Assembly: GCF_001719125.1 (NCBI RefSeq)
Contig: NZ_CP017006.1
Location: forward strand, 186,001 to 250,000
DNA length: 64,000 nucleotides
Origin: Sulfolobus sp. A20
GTDB taxonomy: Archaea; Thermoproteota; Thermoprotei_A; Sulfolobales; Sulfolobaceae
Reading direction: 5' to 3'
Position numbers and translations under genes: made by a program. A model generated the notes under the pieces. It made no database searches and was not told where the DNA came from. It worked only from the letters and a program-made list of their open reading frames with translations. Of the stretch, positions 18,566 through 26,951 are shown piece by piece; position 1 is the first letter of the stretch; each line of letters begins with the position of its first letter.

Positions 18566-19822
18566 ATGAGTTTAACAAAAGATCCTATTGAGGAACTCTT
18601 AAAACCTGAAAATTTAAGTAGGCTTAGTAAATTATTGGACGCATTACCAGTAATAGAAAAAGTTACTGATAAATTTGTGGAAATGGATAGAAAAGGACAA
18701 GTCGATATGATGATGTCCTTATTTGATCAAACTATTTCAATAATAGATGCTGTCCAGAAGGCTGACCTAATAAATGCAATAATATCGTTCGGAATGGACC
18801 AACTACCAAAAATACAAGCAATATGGCCAATAGTAGAAAAACTAACAAGCGAGAAGTCTATGGAATTGCTCTCACAATTTGACATTGATTCTATGTTAAT
18901 GACACTAGAAAAAACCATGCCAGTAATGAAAAAGTTAACGAGTGAAAAAGCCTTAAAGATTTTAGATCAATTGGATATTGACTCACTTATTGATAGTACT
19001 TCTAGGTTAGTACCAGTTCTTTCGAAGTTAGCTAATGAAAAAACTGTGAAGGCTATAGAAAGCCTAGACATTGACTCTTTAATTGAATTATTATCGAAAA
19101 TGGGCCCAAGTCTAAATAAAATAGCAAATATGATGAACGACATGTATAGTAAAGGGCAAATTGACATGCTAATGGGTCTCATGGAACAAGGCATTTCACT
19201 TTTAGATGCTGTCCAGAAGGCTGACCTAATAAATGCAATAATATCGTTCGGAATGGACCAACTACCAAAAATACAAGCAATATGGCCAATAGTAGAAAAA
19301 CTAACAAGCGAGAGAACTCTGAACATCCTACAGAGTATGGATTGGGATGCAATGTTTAACGCAATTGAAGCGTTAACACCTATGATGAAACAGCTAACTA
19401 GTGATAAAGCAATTAAAATCATTCAACAGTTTGATATAGCTACGACGCTAAGTGCTGTTGAGGCAAGTATACCAATACTTAAGAAGTTAACAGATGAGAA
19501 AACTGTGAAGACGCTATCCCAACTAGACATAGATTCATTAATAACATTGATGAGTAAATTCGCTGAGTTACAGAAAACTGGAATGATGGATAGATTAATT
19601 AAATTACTAGATATATTTGCTGATCCACAGTTCATTAATGGTATGATACTAGTAACTGAAAAGTTCTCGCAAGCCTTTAAGGAATGGATTAATCAGATAC
19701 CAAATGTTAGACCAGTGGGAACTCTAAGCTTACTTAGAGCTGGAAGTGATAAAGATACTGGATACGCAATAGGATTAATGCTAGAGCTAGCTAAACAAGT
19801 AGGAAAGACCTTTAAATCTTGA
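18566..19822 (+). CDS. DUF1641-like helical repeat protein of the sulfur locus
   Basis: 418 residues of repeating amphipathic helices with phrases such as [30 protein letters not shown] and [20 protein letters not shown] about every 40-45 residues. DUF1641 proteins are repeatedly found beside sulfide:quinone oxidoreductase and Hdr-like genes; their role is unknown. Two blocks 153 codons apart (18744-18854 and 19203-19313) are identical over 111 nt, a recent in-frame duplication or gene conversion. No cysteines, no signal peptide. The 3' end overlaps the convergent HDAC-like gene by 36 nt. Possibly a scaffold that brings the soluble sHdr complex to the membrane (inference). Confidence 0.8.
   Translation: MSLTKDPIEELLKPENLSRLSKLLDALPVIEKVTDKFVEMDRKGQVDMMMSLFDQTISIIDAVQKADLINAIISFGMDQLPKIQAIWPIVEKLTSEKSMELLSQFDIDSMLMTLEKTMPVMKKLTSEKALKILDQLDIDSLIDSTSRLVPVLSKLANEKTVKAIESLDIDSLIELLSKMGPSLNKIANMMNDMYSKGQIDMLMGLMEQGISLLDAVQKADLINAIISFGMDQLPKIQAIWPIVEKLTSERTLNILQSMDWDAMFNAIEALTPMMKQLTSDKAIKIIQQFDIATTLSAVEASIPILKKLTDEKTVKTLSQLDIDSLITLMSKFAELQKTGMMDRLIKLLDIFADPQFINGMILVTEKFSQAFKEWINQIPNVRPVGTLSLLRAGSDKDTGYAIGLMLELAKQVGKTFKS
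18744..18854 (+). repeat. 111-nt exact repeat, copy 1
   Basis: Identical base for base to 19203-19313, including third codon positions; encodes [18 protein letters not shown] and onward. The two copies are 459 bp (153 codons) apart inside one gene. Confidence 0.97.
19203..19313 (+). repeat. 111-nt exact repeat, copy 2
   Basis: Second copy of the 18744-18854 block. Flanks on both sides diverge at once, while the surrounding protein repeats are only loosely similar, so this block was homogenised recently. Confidence 0.97.
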
Positions 19823-20812
19823 GATCTTATTTTTAATGTCAAATAAAATCTCTTTTTTGCTCGATGTTGGCTCTTCATAGGAGACAATTTTGCCCATTAA
19901 GCCTTCTAAAAAATTAACCATACTTAATGCAGACATCTGACCATATCCTCCTCCGCCATATGCAATAATCTTTTTCTTGAACCTCCTCAACTTTAATCCT
20001 AAAAGATTATATGAATTAGTAGTAAGATTAAGCGACTTTAACTGATCATCCCTATGACCATCAACTCCAACCACCGCAATTATATATGTTGGATCAAAGC
20101 TTTCTAATAAATCTAGTATTTCTAGAGATGCTTCAAAAACATCGTCCCCAGAACCCAGAGGTAAAGGTATATTAATGTTATAATACCTTCCTTCTCGCTC
20201 ACCTATTTCATCCATCTTGCCGGTTCCGGGGAAGAAATGACCATCGTATGCAAAAATGTTTATCTTGAGAATGGGCTTATCATATAAAATTTGTTGCAAT
20301 CCATTTCCATGATGGGCATCAACATCAACAATAGCTACTCTCTCTCCTTTTTCATAAAGCTTCAATGCTGTAATAGCTACGTCATTTATAGGGCAAAAGC
20401 CCATTGCCTTATTTGGTAACGCGTGATGAAAGCCTCCTAAGGGAATATAGATGCGATCCAGGTATGAAGAATACTTTATCGCTGTGAGGGAAGAGCCCAG
20501 AACTAGTAATATATCATCAAAGATCCCCGGATAATGTACAGTATCCCCATCATCTAAGAATCCCAAATAAGGGATCTTGCTAGCCTCTTGAAGTTTATCC
20601 ACATACTCCTTAGTATGAACAGTAAGTAAATCTTCTATCTTAGCCTTTTCTGGCTTAATTTGGATGAATGAGAGCTTTTCCTTAGCTATCTTTATGAATT
20701 CTCTAATCCTCGCTTTCGATAAATCCCTTATCATCGGATGAGAAAACGATATTTCAGTAAATCTTTGATCCCAAATGATTCCTAATAAGGGTTGATAGCT
20801 CAATTTCTTCAC
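19787..20812 (-). CDS. Histone deacetylase / acetoin utilization (AcuC)-like hydrolase
   Basis: 341 residues of the arginase/deacetylase fold with an intact zinc site: [35 protein letters not shown] (Asp and His ligands), FFPGTG and VGVDGHRDD. This is a Zn-dependent amidohydrolase that removes acyl groups from lysines or small amines; the substrate cannot be told. The ATG at 20812 overlaps the upstream M23-like gene by 59 nt and no good later start exists before the conserved core. The two genes lie between the sulfur proteins and the lipoate-synthesis genes, and the 3' end overlaps the DUF1641 gene. Confidence 0.88.
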   Translation of the reverse strand: MKKLSYQPLLGIIWDQRFTEISFSHPMIRDLSKARIREFIKIAKEKLSFIQIKPEKAKIEDLLTVHTKEYVDKLQEASKIPYLGFLDDGDTVHYPGIFDDILLVLGSSLTAIKYSSYLDRIYIPLGGFHHALPNKAMGFCPINDVAITALKLYEKGERVAIVDVDAHHGNGLQQILYDKPILKINIFAYDGHFFPGTGKMDEIGEREGRYYNINIPLPLGSGDDVFEASLEILDLLESFDPTYIIAVVGVDGHRDDQLKSLNLTTNSYNLLGLKLRRFKKKIIAYGGGGYGQMSALSMVNFLEGLMGKIVSYEEPTSSKKEILFDIKNKISRFKGLSYLFS

Positions 20813-21608
20813 CTTCCTTTATCTCATTGTTATTAAAAAAGAATCTGATCATAGGGCATCCGCCATATGAGAGAACTATTTCCATAAAGGCGAATCCGCA
20901 AATAGGTTTATTTGCTAACACCTTGAATGAAGCCTCCTTTTCCCAGTTTCGCAAAATACCATTTCTGCCCTCGAAGAGGGCATAGGTTTTCCTCTTCATG
21001 ACTATCCTTCCTAATGATATGCCGTATAGATTTACCGGTTCCTTATAGCCTCCTATTATACCTCCGTAACAAGCGTAAGGTATACTGGCGTTCAAAAGAC
21101 CATTACAACAACCTAATCCCCTTAGATTACCTGCTTCAGAGAAGTCCTTTATTATTATATCGAAGAAATCCTTTGTCTTGTATTTTACAATGCCTACTTT
21201 TGATTCTCTGTATCTCTTAATCTTAGGAAATCGGATCGTTAAACCCTCAACGTGAGCATGAGGAAAATCTCCACCGGTATAAGGAGTCTCTAGGAATTCC
21301 CCAAACTTATCTCCCTCTTTAACGTAATCACCTTTTTGGAAATATGGTAAAACGTGCAATATTTTTATCTTTCTACCTTTGTCATCATGAATCAACGTGA
21401 GATAGTCATAGTTTATCTTAGAAAACTTATTAGGTCTACCTATTTCAAACTTGATTATATCAACAATCTCTCCACTAATCGGTGAGTAAAAGGTTTTGAA
21501 ATCTGGTGATGATATATCTATTGCCTTTACCCTAACATGAGAGGGAAATCCACTCGTGAAGTAACTAATAAGGGATTTATTGCATATAAACATTAAATAC
21601 TTCCCCAT
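20754..21608 (-). CDS. M23 peptidase-fold (LytM-like) protein
   Basis: 284 residues. The middle shows FYSPISGEIVDIIKFE, HDDKGRKIKILHVLPYFQKGDYVKEGDKFGEF and PHAHVEGL, the pattern of M23/lipoyl-like beta-sheet domains with the HxH metal motif; the first HxxxD ligand is not clear, so catalysis is doubtful. Several cysteines (GLGCCNGLLNASIPYACYGG) follow. The fold resembles that of biotinyl/lipoyl carriers, which may explain its place beside lipoate genes, though this is inference. Its stop lies within the HDAC-like gene; the radical SAM gene lies 23 bp further downstream of the complement start, i.e. transcribed before it. Confidence 0.65.
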   Translation of the reverse strand: MGKYLMFICNKSLISYFTSGFPSHVRVKAIDISSPDFKTFYSPISGEIVDIIKFEIGRPNKFSKINYDYLTLIHDDKGRKIKILHVLPYFQKGDYVKEGDKFGEFLETPYTGGDFPHAHVEGLTIRFPKIKRYRESKVGIVKYKTKDFFDIIIKDFSEAGNLRGLGCCNGLLNASIPYACYGGIIGGYKEPVNLYGISLGRIVMKRKTYALFEGRNGILRNWEKEASFKVLANKPICGFAFMEIVLSYGGCPMIRFFFNNNEIKEGEEIELSTLIRNHLGSKIY

Positions 21609-21631
21609 AAAAAATCTAACAAAAATCCTTT

Positions 21632-22687
21632 TTATTTAATTAATATCTTAACTAAAGTATCTAATTTAGATGCTTTGATTGAACTTATAACTTGTTGTCT
21701 ATTAGGGTACCATGGTATGTTCTTCAGAACCTTACCAGGTCTCTCATTCGAATATGGTCTATTACATCCTGGGCAACCACTAGTCATGAAGGCTGGAGCT
21801 ATTTCGTCAAGGGTTAAGTCTTTAGGTAAATCAATGTCTATTACTTCTCCTTTTTCGTTGAATTTAAATGAATCGATAGTTACTAAATCATTTTCTATTA
21901 GCCACCTCGCTATTTGCATTCTTCTGTACACACTAACTGGTACTGGTCTCTTCTTTTCCATTGGTGTTCCAGACTCTGGATAAAATGCAAATAGCGATAT
22001 TTTAGCCCCTCTTTCATGAGCGTACCACATCAATTCCACCGCTTCCCTTTCTGTCTCTCCTAAGCCTATTATTAAATGGATCCCAGCGTTTTTCTTGCCG
22101 AACACTTCTACAGCTTCATCAATAGCTTTTAAATAACGTTCCCAAGAATGCATACTCCTAGCCTTCTTCCCTCTTAACTCATCAAATACTCTTTTACTAG
22201 CAGCGTCAATTGCAACGTCTATCATATCAGCTCCATACTTCCTCATTTCTATCATGTGATGTTTAAAAGTGTAGGTTGCCGTTACTAATTCTGATATTTG
22301 TAATTCTATTCCAGCTTCTCTTATTCTCTTAGTTATTTCAATAGCATCAGGAGAAGCTCTAGGATGAGCTAATTGTCCTACACATATCCTTTGTAAACCG
22401 TAATCTGGATTTCCTTGTCTTTCCTTTATTCTTTGTATAACTTGATTTAATGGCCTTAACGGCCATTCCACTCTAATTAATGTTTTACATTCCGGTCCGT
22501 TAGCTACTTCTCTGGCTTGGCCACAATATAAGCAATTAGCCTTGCAACCATCAGGATAATATTGTAGTAAGTTTATAGTAGTGTTTAGTGCTCCCTTTAA
22601 GAAGACACCGGGTGAAAAGCCTAATACCATATCTGCTCCAAAACTTAATCTTACCCAATCTGGACTTGAGACCAGACGAAGACTCAT
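21632..22687 (-). CDS. Radical SAM lipoyl synthase component (LipS type, long partner)
   Basis: 351 residues. Radical SAM cluster C48xxxC52xxC55 (CKANCLYC), then ICVGQLAHPRASPDAIEITKRI and IHLIIGLGETEREAVELMW. A C-terminal SGCPGCNRP pair may bind a second (auxiliary) cluster. It overlaps the next radical SAM gene by 4 nt, and that one overlaps a lipoate-protein ligase, the arrangement of the two-protein lipoyl synthase LipS1/LipS2 defined in Thermococcus and sHdr organisms. The pair inserts two sulfurs into octanoyl-LbpA. I cannot decide which of the two is LipS1. Confidence 0.82.
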   Translation of the reverse strand: MSLRLVSSPDWVRLSFGADMVLGFSPGVFLKGALNTTINLLQYYPDGCKANCLYCGQAREVANGPECKTLIRVEWPLRPLNQVIQRIKERQGNPDYGLQRICVGQLAHPRASPDAIEITKRIREAGIELQISELVTATYTFKHHMIEMRKYGADMIDVAIDAASKRVFDELRGKKARSMHSWERYLKAIDEAVEVFGKKNAGIHLIIGLGETEREAVELMWYAHERGAKISLFAFYPESGTPMEKKRPVPVSVYRRMQIARWLIENDLVTIDSFKFNEKGEVIDIDLPKDLTLDEIAPAFMTSGCPGCNRPYSNERPGKVLKNIPWYPNRQQVISSIKASKLDTLVKILIK

Positions 22688-23589
22688 GAGTTGATCACCT
22701 CCATTAAGTCTAAAATTACATTACCACAACACGCATGACTCAAAAAAACCTTTCTCTTGTTTCTTGCGTATTCGAAAGTTTCATCTTCTGGAAAAGCTAT
22801 CCCATCAATATCATAATCAACAGCAAATTTTTCTACATCTAAGTAATGTTTTCCTCTAGGCCTTGCACAACCTAAGTTAATCGGAATATCATTGAACAAG
22901 TCTCTAGCTACTTTAAGTCCTCTTATCATGTCATCTGGAGATGGCTGTCTAGAGTTTACCATCTTCGTGCCCACTAACGGCATTAGTCCTACAATTATTA
23001 AGGCATCTGGGTTAACCTCTTTAAGAAGCCTTATTGCTTCAAGATCACCTTCTATACCTTTCTTGCTTAACCCTATTATTACGTGCGGGGCTACTCTGAT
23101 TCCAACCTTTTTAAGATATCTGAAAGAGTTTAAATAATCGTCAACTGTAAAAGGTTGTCCTAAGACACTATTAATGGTTTCATTATCGCCTACCATATCA
23201 AGTAGTGCGATTTTCACACCACTTTCTTTAAATTTTTGTGCTATTTCTTCATTCTTTATAACGCCAGTATGAGCAATAATAGTTAATCTATCTGAATATT
23301 TGCTTAATAATTTCGAATATTTCCATATGGGAACATCTCCTCTCGAAGTAGAACCACCCGACAGTATTATTCCCTTGTCACCTCTTGCTATTGCTTTCGA
23401 TAACTCCTCTTCTATCTTATATAAATTAGAACCATCTATCATGGATTCTAATACCCTTCTCCCGCAATGCTTACAATTAAAAGCACAATAAGTTCCGGTT
23501 ACGGAAATTGCTTTCCAACCATTGCTAGACGATAAATACTCAGACTCATATCTTTTCAGATTTGGAGCATATAGAAAAAGTGGCCTCAT
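22684..23589 (-). CDS. Radical SAM lipoyl synthase component (LipS type, short partner)
   Basis: 301 residues. Radical SAM motif C35xxxC39xxC42 (CAFNCKHC), glycine-rich ILSGGSTSRGDVP for SAM binding, VAPHVIIGLSKKGIEGD and further cysteines near the end (CARPRGKH, SHACCGN) that could hold an auxiliary cluster. Start ATG overlaps the ligase stop by 4 nt and its own stop overlaps the next gene, so ligase and both radical SAM proteins are one translationally coupled unit. Partner of the preceding entry in sulfur insertion to make lipoyl groups. Confidence 0.82.
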   Translation of the reverse strand: MRPLFLYAPNLKRYESEYLSSSNGWKAISVTGTYCAFNCKHCGRRVLESMIDGSNLYKIEEELSKAIARGDKGIILSGGSTSRGDVPIWKYSKLLSKYSDRLTIIAHTGVIKNEEIAQKFKESGVKIALLDMVGDNETINSVLGQPFTVDDYLNSFRYLKKVGIRVAPHVIIGLSKKGIEGDLEAIRLLKEVNPDALIIVGLMPLVGTKMVNSRQPSPDDMIRGLKVARDLFNDIPINLGCARPRGKHYLDVEKFAVDYDIDGIAFPEDETFEYARNKRKVFLSHACCGNVILDLMEVINS

Positions 23590-24620
23590 TGCAAAGCACC
23601 TTTAATCAAGTCAATTAAGTCTCTCGCAGTAATTCCTAATAGATTAACATTTTTGAACCATTCATTTACCTCTCCTTCTATATCTTCAACCCTCGACCAC
23701 TTAAGCCTAGCCTCTAAATCGTTTATTGCAGTTTTAGGCTCTATGAAGAAATCACCTGTAATTAATACTGATTCTATTAGCTTTTCACCAGCCAGTTTGA
23801 CTTGAATTCTTACTAATCCGCCTGGCAGTTTCTTTTCTACATATTTAATATCGTCTCCTACTAAAGGTTTTCTTAAGTTATATATCCACTCTGGGGAAGA
23901 GTACTTTGTTGCCAATTTCTCAATTAACTCTTTTTCATCTTCCGTATAGATAGAGTCTCTTAACTCTATACCTAAGGCTTCGGAAAAGCCTTCTCTAGCA
24001 TATGCAATTAGATCTTGCATATCGATTTTTGAATTTAATTCTCTATTTATCCATGTAATTCTATCCTTAAAGTCTTTGGCTAATTTATCCTTTAATTTCT
24101 CTGATGTTAATCTCAAGACTGATACCATTGCGTCAACATCAAAATCTAATAGAATAGTCCCAGTTACTGCAATGTATTTCCCTTCTGAAAAAGCACCTAT
24201 TCCGGATACCTTTTTACCATTTATTTCTACGTCATTTTTAGGTCTGAAATTTGCCTTAATTTTAAGCTTATCTAAAGTCCTTATTACACCGTCTGCACAT
24301 CTTCTCATGGCAACATCTGGGGTTTCTCCTAAAATTGACTTTTCAGCATAGATTTCCCAGCCTAATTGCCATGGTCCCATTACTATAGCTCCCCCACCAG
24401 TGGGTCTTCTCCCTACTTCCCATCCCCTCTTCTTTACTTCTTCCAAATTCACCTCCTGCTCTACCGCTTGATGATAGCCTATTAGCACCGCAGGGGGATC
24501 AAATATAACAAATCTTAAAATGGGTTTTTCATGAATAGAGAGTGAAGTTAATAGAGCTTCTTCTCCAGCTAATATATAAGCTTGGCTATTTCTCTCAATT
24601 AGAAACCTAAATTCTTTCAT
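23586..24620 (-). CDS. lplA: Lipoate-protein ligase (sLpl type), first copy
   Basis: 344 residues. N-terminal ligase domain with VGRRPTGGGAIVMG (~70-83), the lipoate-binding RRxxGGG loop, and the catalytic GKKVSGIGAFSEGK (~137-150) with the reactive Lys. The C-terminal ~90 residues (GGLVRIQVKLAGEKLIESVLITGDFF) form the LplB accessory domain fused to it. It attaches lipoate or octanoate to lipoyl domains, here most likely LbpA. It leads the operon ligase-LipS-LipS and shares a 108-bp divergent promoter region with the CoA-binding gene at 24729. A second ligase lies at 52897. Confidence 0.9.
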   Translation of the reverse strand: MKEFRFLIERNSQAYILAGEEALLTSLSIHEKPILRFVIFDPPAVLIGYHQAVEQEVNLEEVKKRGWEVGRRPTGGGAIVMGPWQLGWEIYAEKSILGETPDVAMRRCADGVIRTLDKLKIKANFRPKNDVEINGKKVSGIGAFSEGKYIAVTGTILLDFDVDAMVSVLRLTSEKLKDKLAKDFKDRITWINRELNSKIDMQDLIAYAREGFSEALGIELRDSIYTEDEKELIEKLATKYSSPEWIYNLRKPLVGDDIKYVEKKLPGGLVRIQVKLAGEKLIESVLITGDFFIEPKTAINDLEARLKWSRVEDIEGEVNEWFKNVNLLGITARDLIDLIKGALQ

Positions 24621-24728
24621 TTAGGTTAGTTTTAATTAACTTAATATAAAAACTTATCTTTAAAAAACATTCAAATGTGTTTAGGCGTTAAAAAATAGAT
24701 TTAAAGCCACGAGATAGTATAATAAAAT

Positions 24729-25166
24729 ATGTCATCAAATGTTAATGAAGAGGAGTTAATTAAGGAAATTCTCCTTAAATATAAAAATATAGCAACCATA
24801 GGGTTCTCAAAAGATCCATCTAAACCAGCTTTTCAAGTTCCAAAATTTTTAATGGAACATGGTTATAATGTAATACCAGTAAATCCTTCAACTAATGAGA
24901 TCTTAGGTAAGAAATCTTATCCATCGATCCTTGACGTACCAGATAAGGTCGAGGTAGTAGAAATCTTTAGACCTTCTAGTGAAATACCAAAAATTGTTGA
25001 TCAAATTTTAGAAAGGGTGAAGAGAGTAGGAGATGTAAAAGTTATCTGGATGCAGGAAGGGATAAGACATGATGAGAGTGCTGAAAAGGCTAGAAAAATG
25101 GGGTTAATAGTCATTCAAGATAGATGTATGTACAAGGAATATATGAAAAAAATACAGAGAGTATAA
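24729..25166 (+). CDS. CoA-binding domain protein (YccU-like)
   Basis: 145 residues forming a single Rossmann-type CoA-binding domain: NIATIGFSKDPSKPAFQVPKFL, VIPVNPSTNEILGKKSYPS, VEVVEIFRPSSEIPKIVDQI and VIWMQEGIRHDESAEKARKMG. Stand-alone proteins of this kind bind CoA or acyl-CoA without the ligase domain, and their cellular role is unclear. The C-terminal DRCMYKEY cysteine is also typical. Divergent from the lipoate ligase operon; TATA-like TTAAAG about 20-25 bp upstream fits a leaderless ATG. Confidence 0.85.
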   Translation: MSSNVNEEELIKEILLKYKNIATIGFSKDPSKPAFQVPKFLMEHGYNVIPVNPSTNEILGKKSYPSILDVPDKVEVVEIFRPSSEIPKIVDQILERVKRVGDVKVIWMQEGIRHDESAEKARKMGLIVIQDRCMYKEYMKKIQRV

Positions 25167-25237
25167 ATAATCCTCCTCCAGAATCATCGTTAAATAATAG
25201 TTAAAGTTTTAATAGTAGAAAATAAAAATATAATTTG

Positions 25238-25606
25238 ATGAGCATAGATACACAAGAAGAGGAAAAAGAAATTATAATAGGATCTCCAGACAGTAAAGAA
25301 ATAGTAAGGTGTTGCTATAAGATATCAGATACTGACGTAGATTGCTTATTTAAACTAATTGAGATAAATAAACCAATATCCGCTGAAGAATTTGCTTCAT
25401 TAATGAAGTTGAGTAAAACTACAATCGAGAATAGTCTAAAGAAGTTGATTGAGTTAGGATTAGTTGTTAGAACCAAGATTGCTGATGATACTAAAAGAAT
25501 AGGAAGACCAAAATATGTTTATAGCGTCATACAAGACGTAAGGAACAAAATAAAACAAGATCTTAAAAACTGTGCCACAAGAATCTTATCAACAGCTTCC
25601 GGTTAG
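25238..25606 (+). CDS. Lrs14-like winged-helix regulator 1
   Basis: 122 residues from ATG 25238 (a TTG one codon earlier is also in frame). After a short leader with RCCYKISDTDVDCLFKL comes a winged helix-turn-helix (AEEFASLMKLSKTTIENSLKKLIELGLV), the wing KRIGRPKYVYS and a C-terminal dimerisation helix. It has the layout of the Sulfolobales Lrs14-like family, which has two paralogues at 26085 and 29546. Three cysteines (two adjacent) could sense redox or sulfur species. The 3' end overlaps the convergent tusA-like gene by 18 nt. Confidence 0.8.
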   Translation: MSIDTQEEEKEIIIGSPDSKEIVRCCYKISDTDVDCLFKLIEINKPISAEEFASLMKLSKTTIENSLKKLIELGLVVRTKIADDTKRIGRPKYVYSVIQDVRNKIKQDLKNCATRILSTASG

Positions 25607-25858
25607 TTCCACTTTTTTATTGGGCTTATCCATTGACGATTTTTCCTTTTTAATATGCATCGAAAATATACCATTAGCTTGCTTATCTTCTAGTACTTGG
25701 CAATTCATCAACTTCATCGCCTCTAGAATCATTTCCCTGCATTTTGGATCCTTATATCTTATTTTTAGCTCTCCACTATCCATTTTCATTAACTTTGCAA
25801 CTACCTTCATAAAGGGTTCGGGACATTCTAATGAAGTTAGGTCTAGTTCTTCGACCAT
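25589..25858 (-). CDS. TusA-like sulfur carrier, second copy
   Basis: 89 residues. The active cysteine is C12 in LTSLECPEPFMKVVAKL (CPxP), then YKDPKCREMILEAMKLMNC, with extra cysteines absent from the 14640 TusA. The C-terminal tail (KEKSSMDKPNKKVELTGSC) is also unusual and ends in Cys. Lies between two Lrs14-like regulators and a YHS-like gene, suggesting a specialised sulfur-transfer role separate from the main TusA. Start ATG; divergent from the 54-aa gene at 25909. Confidence 0.85.
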   Translation of the reverse strand: MVEELDLTSLECPEPFMKVVAKLMKMDSGELKIRYKDPKCREMILEAMKLMNCQVLEDKQANGIFSMHIKKEKSSMDKPNKKVELTGSC

Positions 25859-25908
25859 GATAAGTAGAGTTAAACGTTATAAATATAAAAATTTATTTCT
25901 TAACTACA

Positions 25909-26073
25909 ATGAAAGTTATCTGCCCAGTTTGTAATAGATTATTTGAGGCTGAGTGCACACCATATAAACAAGAGTATAATAAGATCACGTATTATTTTGA
26001 TACGGAAATATGTATGCTAGCCTTCATGAAAGAGCCAGATAGATTTGTATATAATTGTAAAAGTGAAAAATAA
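25909..26073 (+). CDS. 54-residue YHS/TRASH-like metal-binding protein
   Basis: ATG 25909 to TAA 26071. The protein starts MKVICPVCNRLFEAECTPYK with a CPxC pair and a third cysteine (C15), and continues ITYYFDTEICMLAFMKEPDRFVYNC: the aromatic-rich YYF..C..F..P..F pattern of YHS/TRASH domains, which bind metals (e.g. copper) or form small redox/ferredoxin-like folds. It is shorter than most. The TATA-like TTATAAATATAAA at 25877-25889 is 20-30 bp upstream, so a leaderless transcript is plausible. It sits between the second tusA and the second Lrs14-like gene. Confidence 0.75.
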   Translation: MKVICPVCNRLFEAECTPYKQEYNKITYYFDTEICMLAFMKEPDRFVYNCKSEK

Positions 26074-26084
26074 TTAAAAACATC

Positions 26085-26459
26085 TTATTTCTTTAATTCC
26101 TGCGGTATTACGGACGAGAATATATCAGCACAGTATTTGAAGTCACTAGAGATTTTTTCAGATATCTTATCGGGATCCATCGGCTTATAAATATACCTAG
26201 GTCTTCCACCCTTAGATGAAGAATCCTTCACTCTCTCCACGAAGCCCAGTGACACAAGTTTATTTACTGATCTGTTTATGGATGCTTTGCTTAAATGGAG
26301 CATTTCTGCTAGCTGATCTTCAGTCTTTGCACCACTGTTTAGTAAAGTCTTTAGAACTTGGAAGTCTGTATCTGAGATATCATAGCAAAAACTTAATGCA
26401 TCTACTAATCCTACTTCCTTCCCAGATGGAAGTCTTACTCTTATATTCTCTACTTGCAT
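26085..26459 (-). CDS. Lrs14-like winged-helix regulator 2
   Basis: 124 residues. [34 protein letters not shown], then a winged helix ([32 protein letters not shown]), the wing [10 protein letters not shown] and a final helix. It is closely similar in plan to the proteins at 25238 and 29546 (shared DISDTD / GRP-Y-Y). The promoter side (26460-26500) is very AT-rich with TATATATAAAT. Convergent with the YHS-like gene (11-bp gap). Family members in S. acidocaldarius affect biofilm and motility; the target here is unknown. Confidence 0.82.
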   Translation of the reverse strand: MQVENIRVRLPSGKEVGLVDALSFCYDISDTDFQVLKTLLNSGAKTEDQLAEMLHLSKASINRSVNKLVSLGFVERVKDSSSKGGRPRYIYKPMDPDKISEKISSDFKYCADIFSSVIPQELKK

Positions 26460-26535
26460 ATGAATATATCAGTAAAAACGTATATATAAATCTTTCCTTA
26501 TTTTAGCAAAAAAAGTTAACGTGATTTTTGCAAAA

Positions 26536-26886
26536 CTAACCCCATACACCTTTATTTATATCATCTATTTTAGTAGCTAAAGCTATTTGAAAATATCTAA
26601 AGACTTCTATAACAAACTTAATACTGTTCTCGTCATCTAACTGCTGGATTTTATTAATTAGATCACTTATAAATCTACTCATATCATTGTAAGTAGACTT
26701 CTCCATCTCATATTGGTTTAAATCTAAAATTTTCCTAATTTCTTCTTTACTTTTAGCTTGTTTTAGCCTCTCATACATCTTTAATACCACACCTTTACCT
26801 TCCTTTCCAAATAGAGCATCTTGAGGATTTCTTAACCATCTAGCATAGGTGCTAGCAATTTTCTTAGCTTCATTCTCAATTGACAT
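26536..26886 (-). CDS. Hypothetical helical protein
   Basis: 116 residues, all-helical prediction, no cysteines: IENEAKKIASTYARWLRNPQDALFG, then MYERLKQAKSKEEIRKIL and INKIQQLDDENSIKFVIEVFRYFQIAL. No family recognised. ATG start; an ACATATG/TTACG region lies upstream. It lies 76 bp past the Lrs14-like gene start on the same strand and may be regulated with the sulfur genes, but nothing in the sequence shows it. Confidence 0.6.
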   Translation of the reverse strand: MSIENEAKKIASTYARWLRNPQDALFGKEGKGVVLKMYERLKQAKSKEEIRKILDLNQYEMEKSTYNDMSRFISDLINKIQQLDDENSIKFVIEVFRYFQIALATKIDDINKGVWG

Positions 26887-26951
26887 AACAAAACATATGT
26901 TTACGAAAATAAAAACTTAATTGTGTCATTTCTAAATTTATTAAACAATTA

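Noticed and set aside
18183-18578. PIN-like gene as half of a VapBC toxin-antitoxin pair
   Set aside because: No AbrB/RHH-type antitoxin frame precedes it and the first catalytic Asp is not seen.
18727-19422. Minus-strand frames repeating [17 protein letters not shown] across the DUF1641 gene
   Set aside because: They only reflect the exact 111-bp duplication read backwards; the plus-strand protein has the conserved helical repeats.
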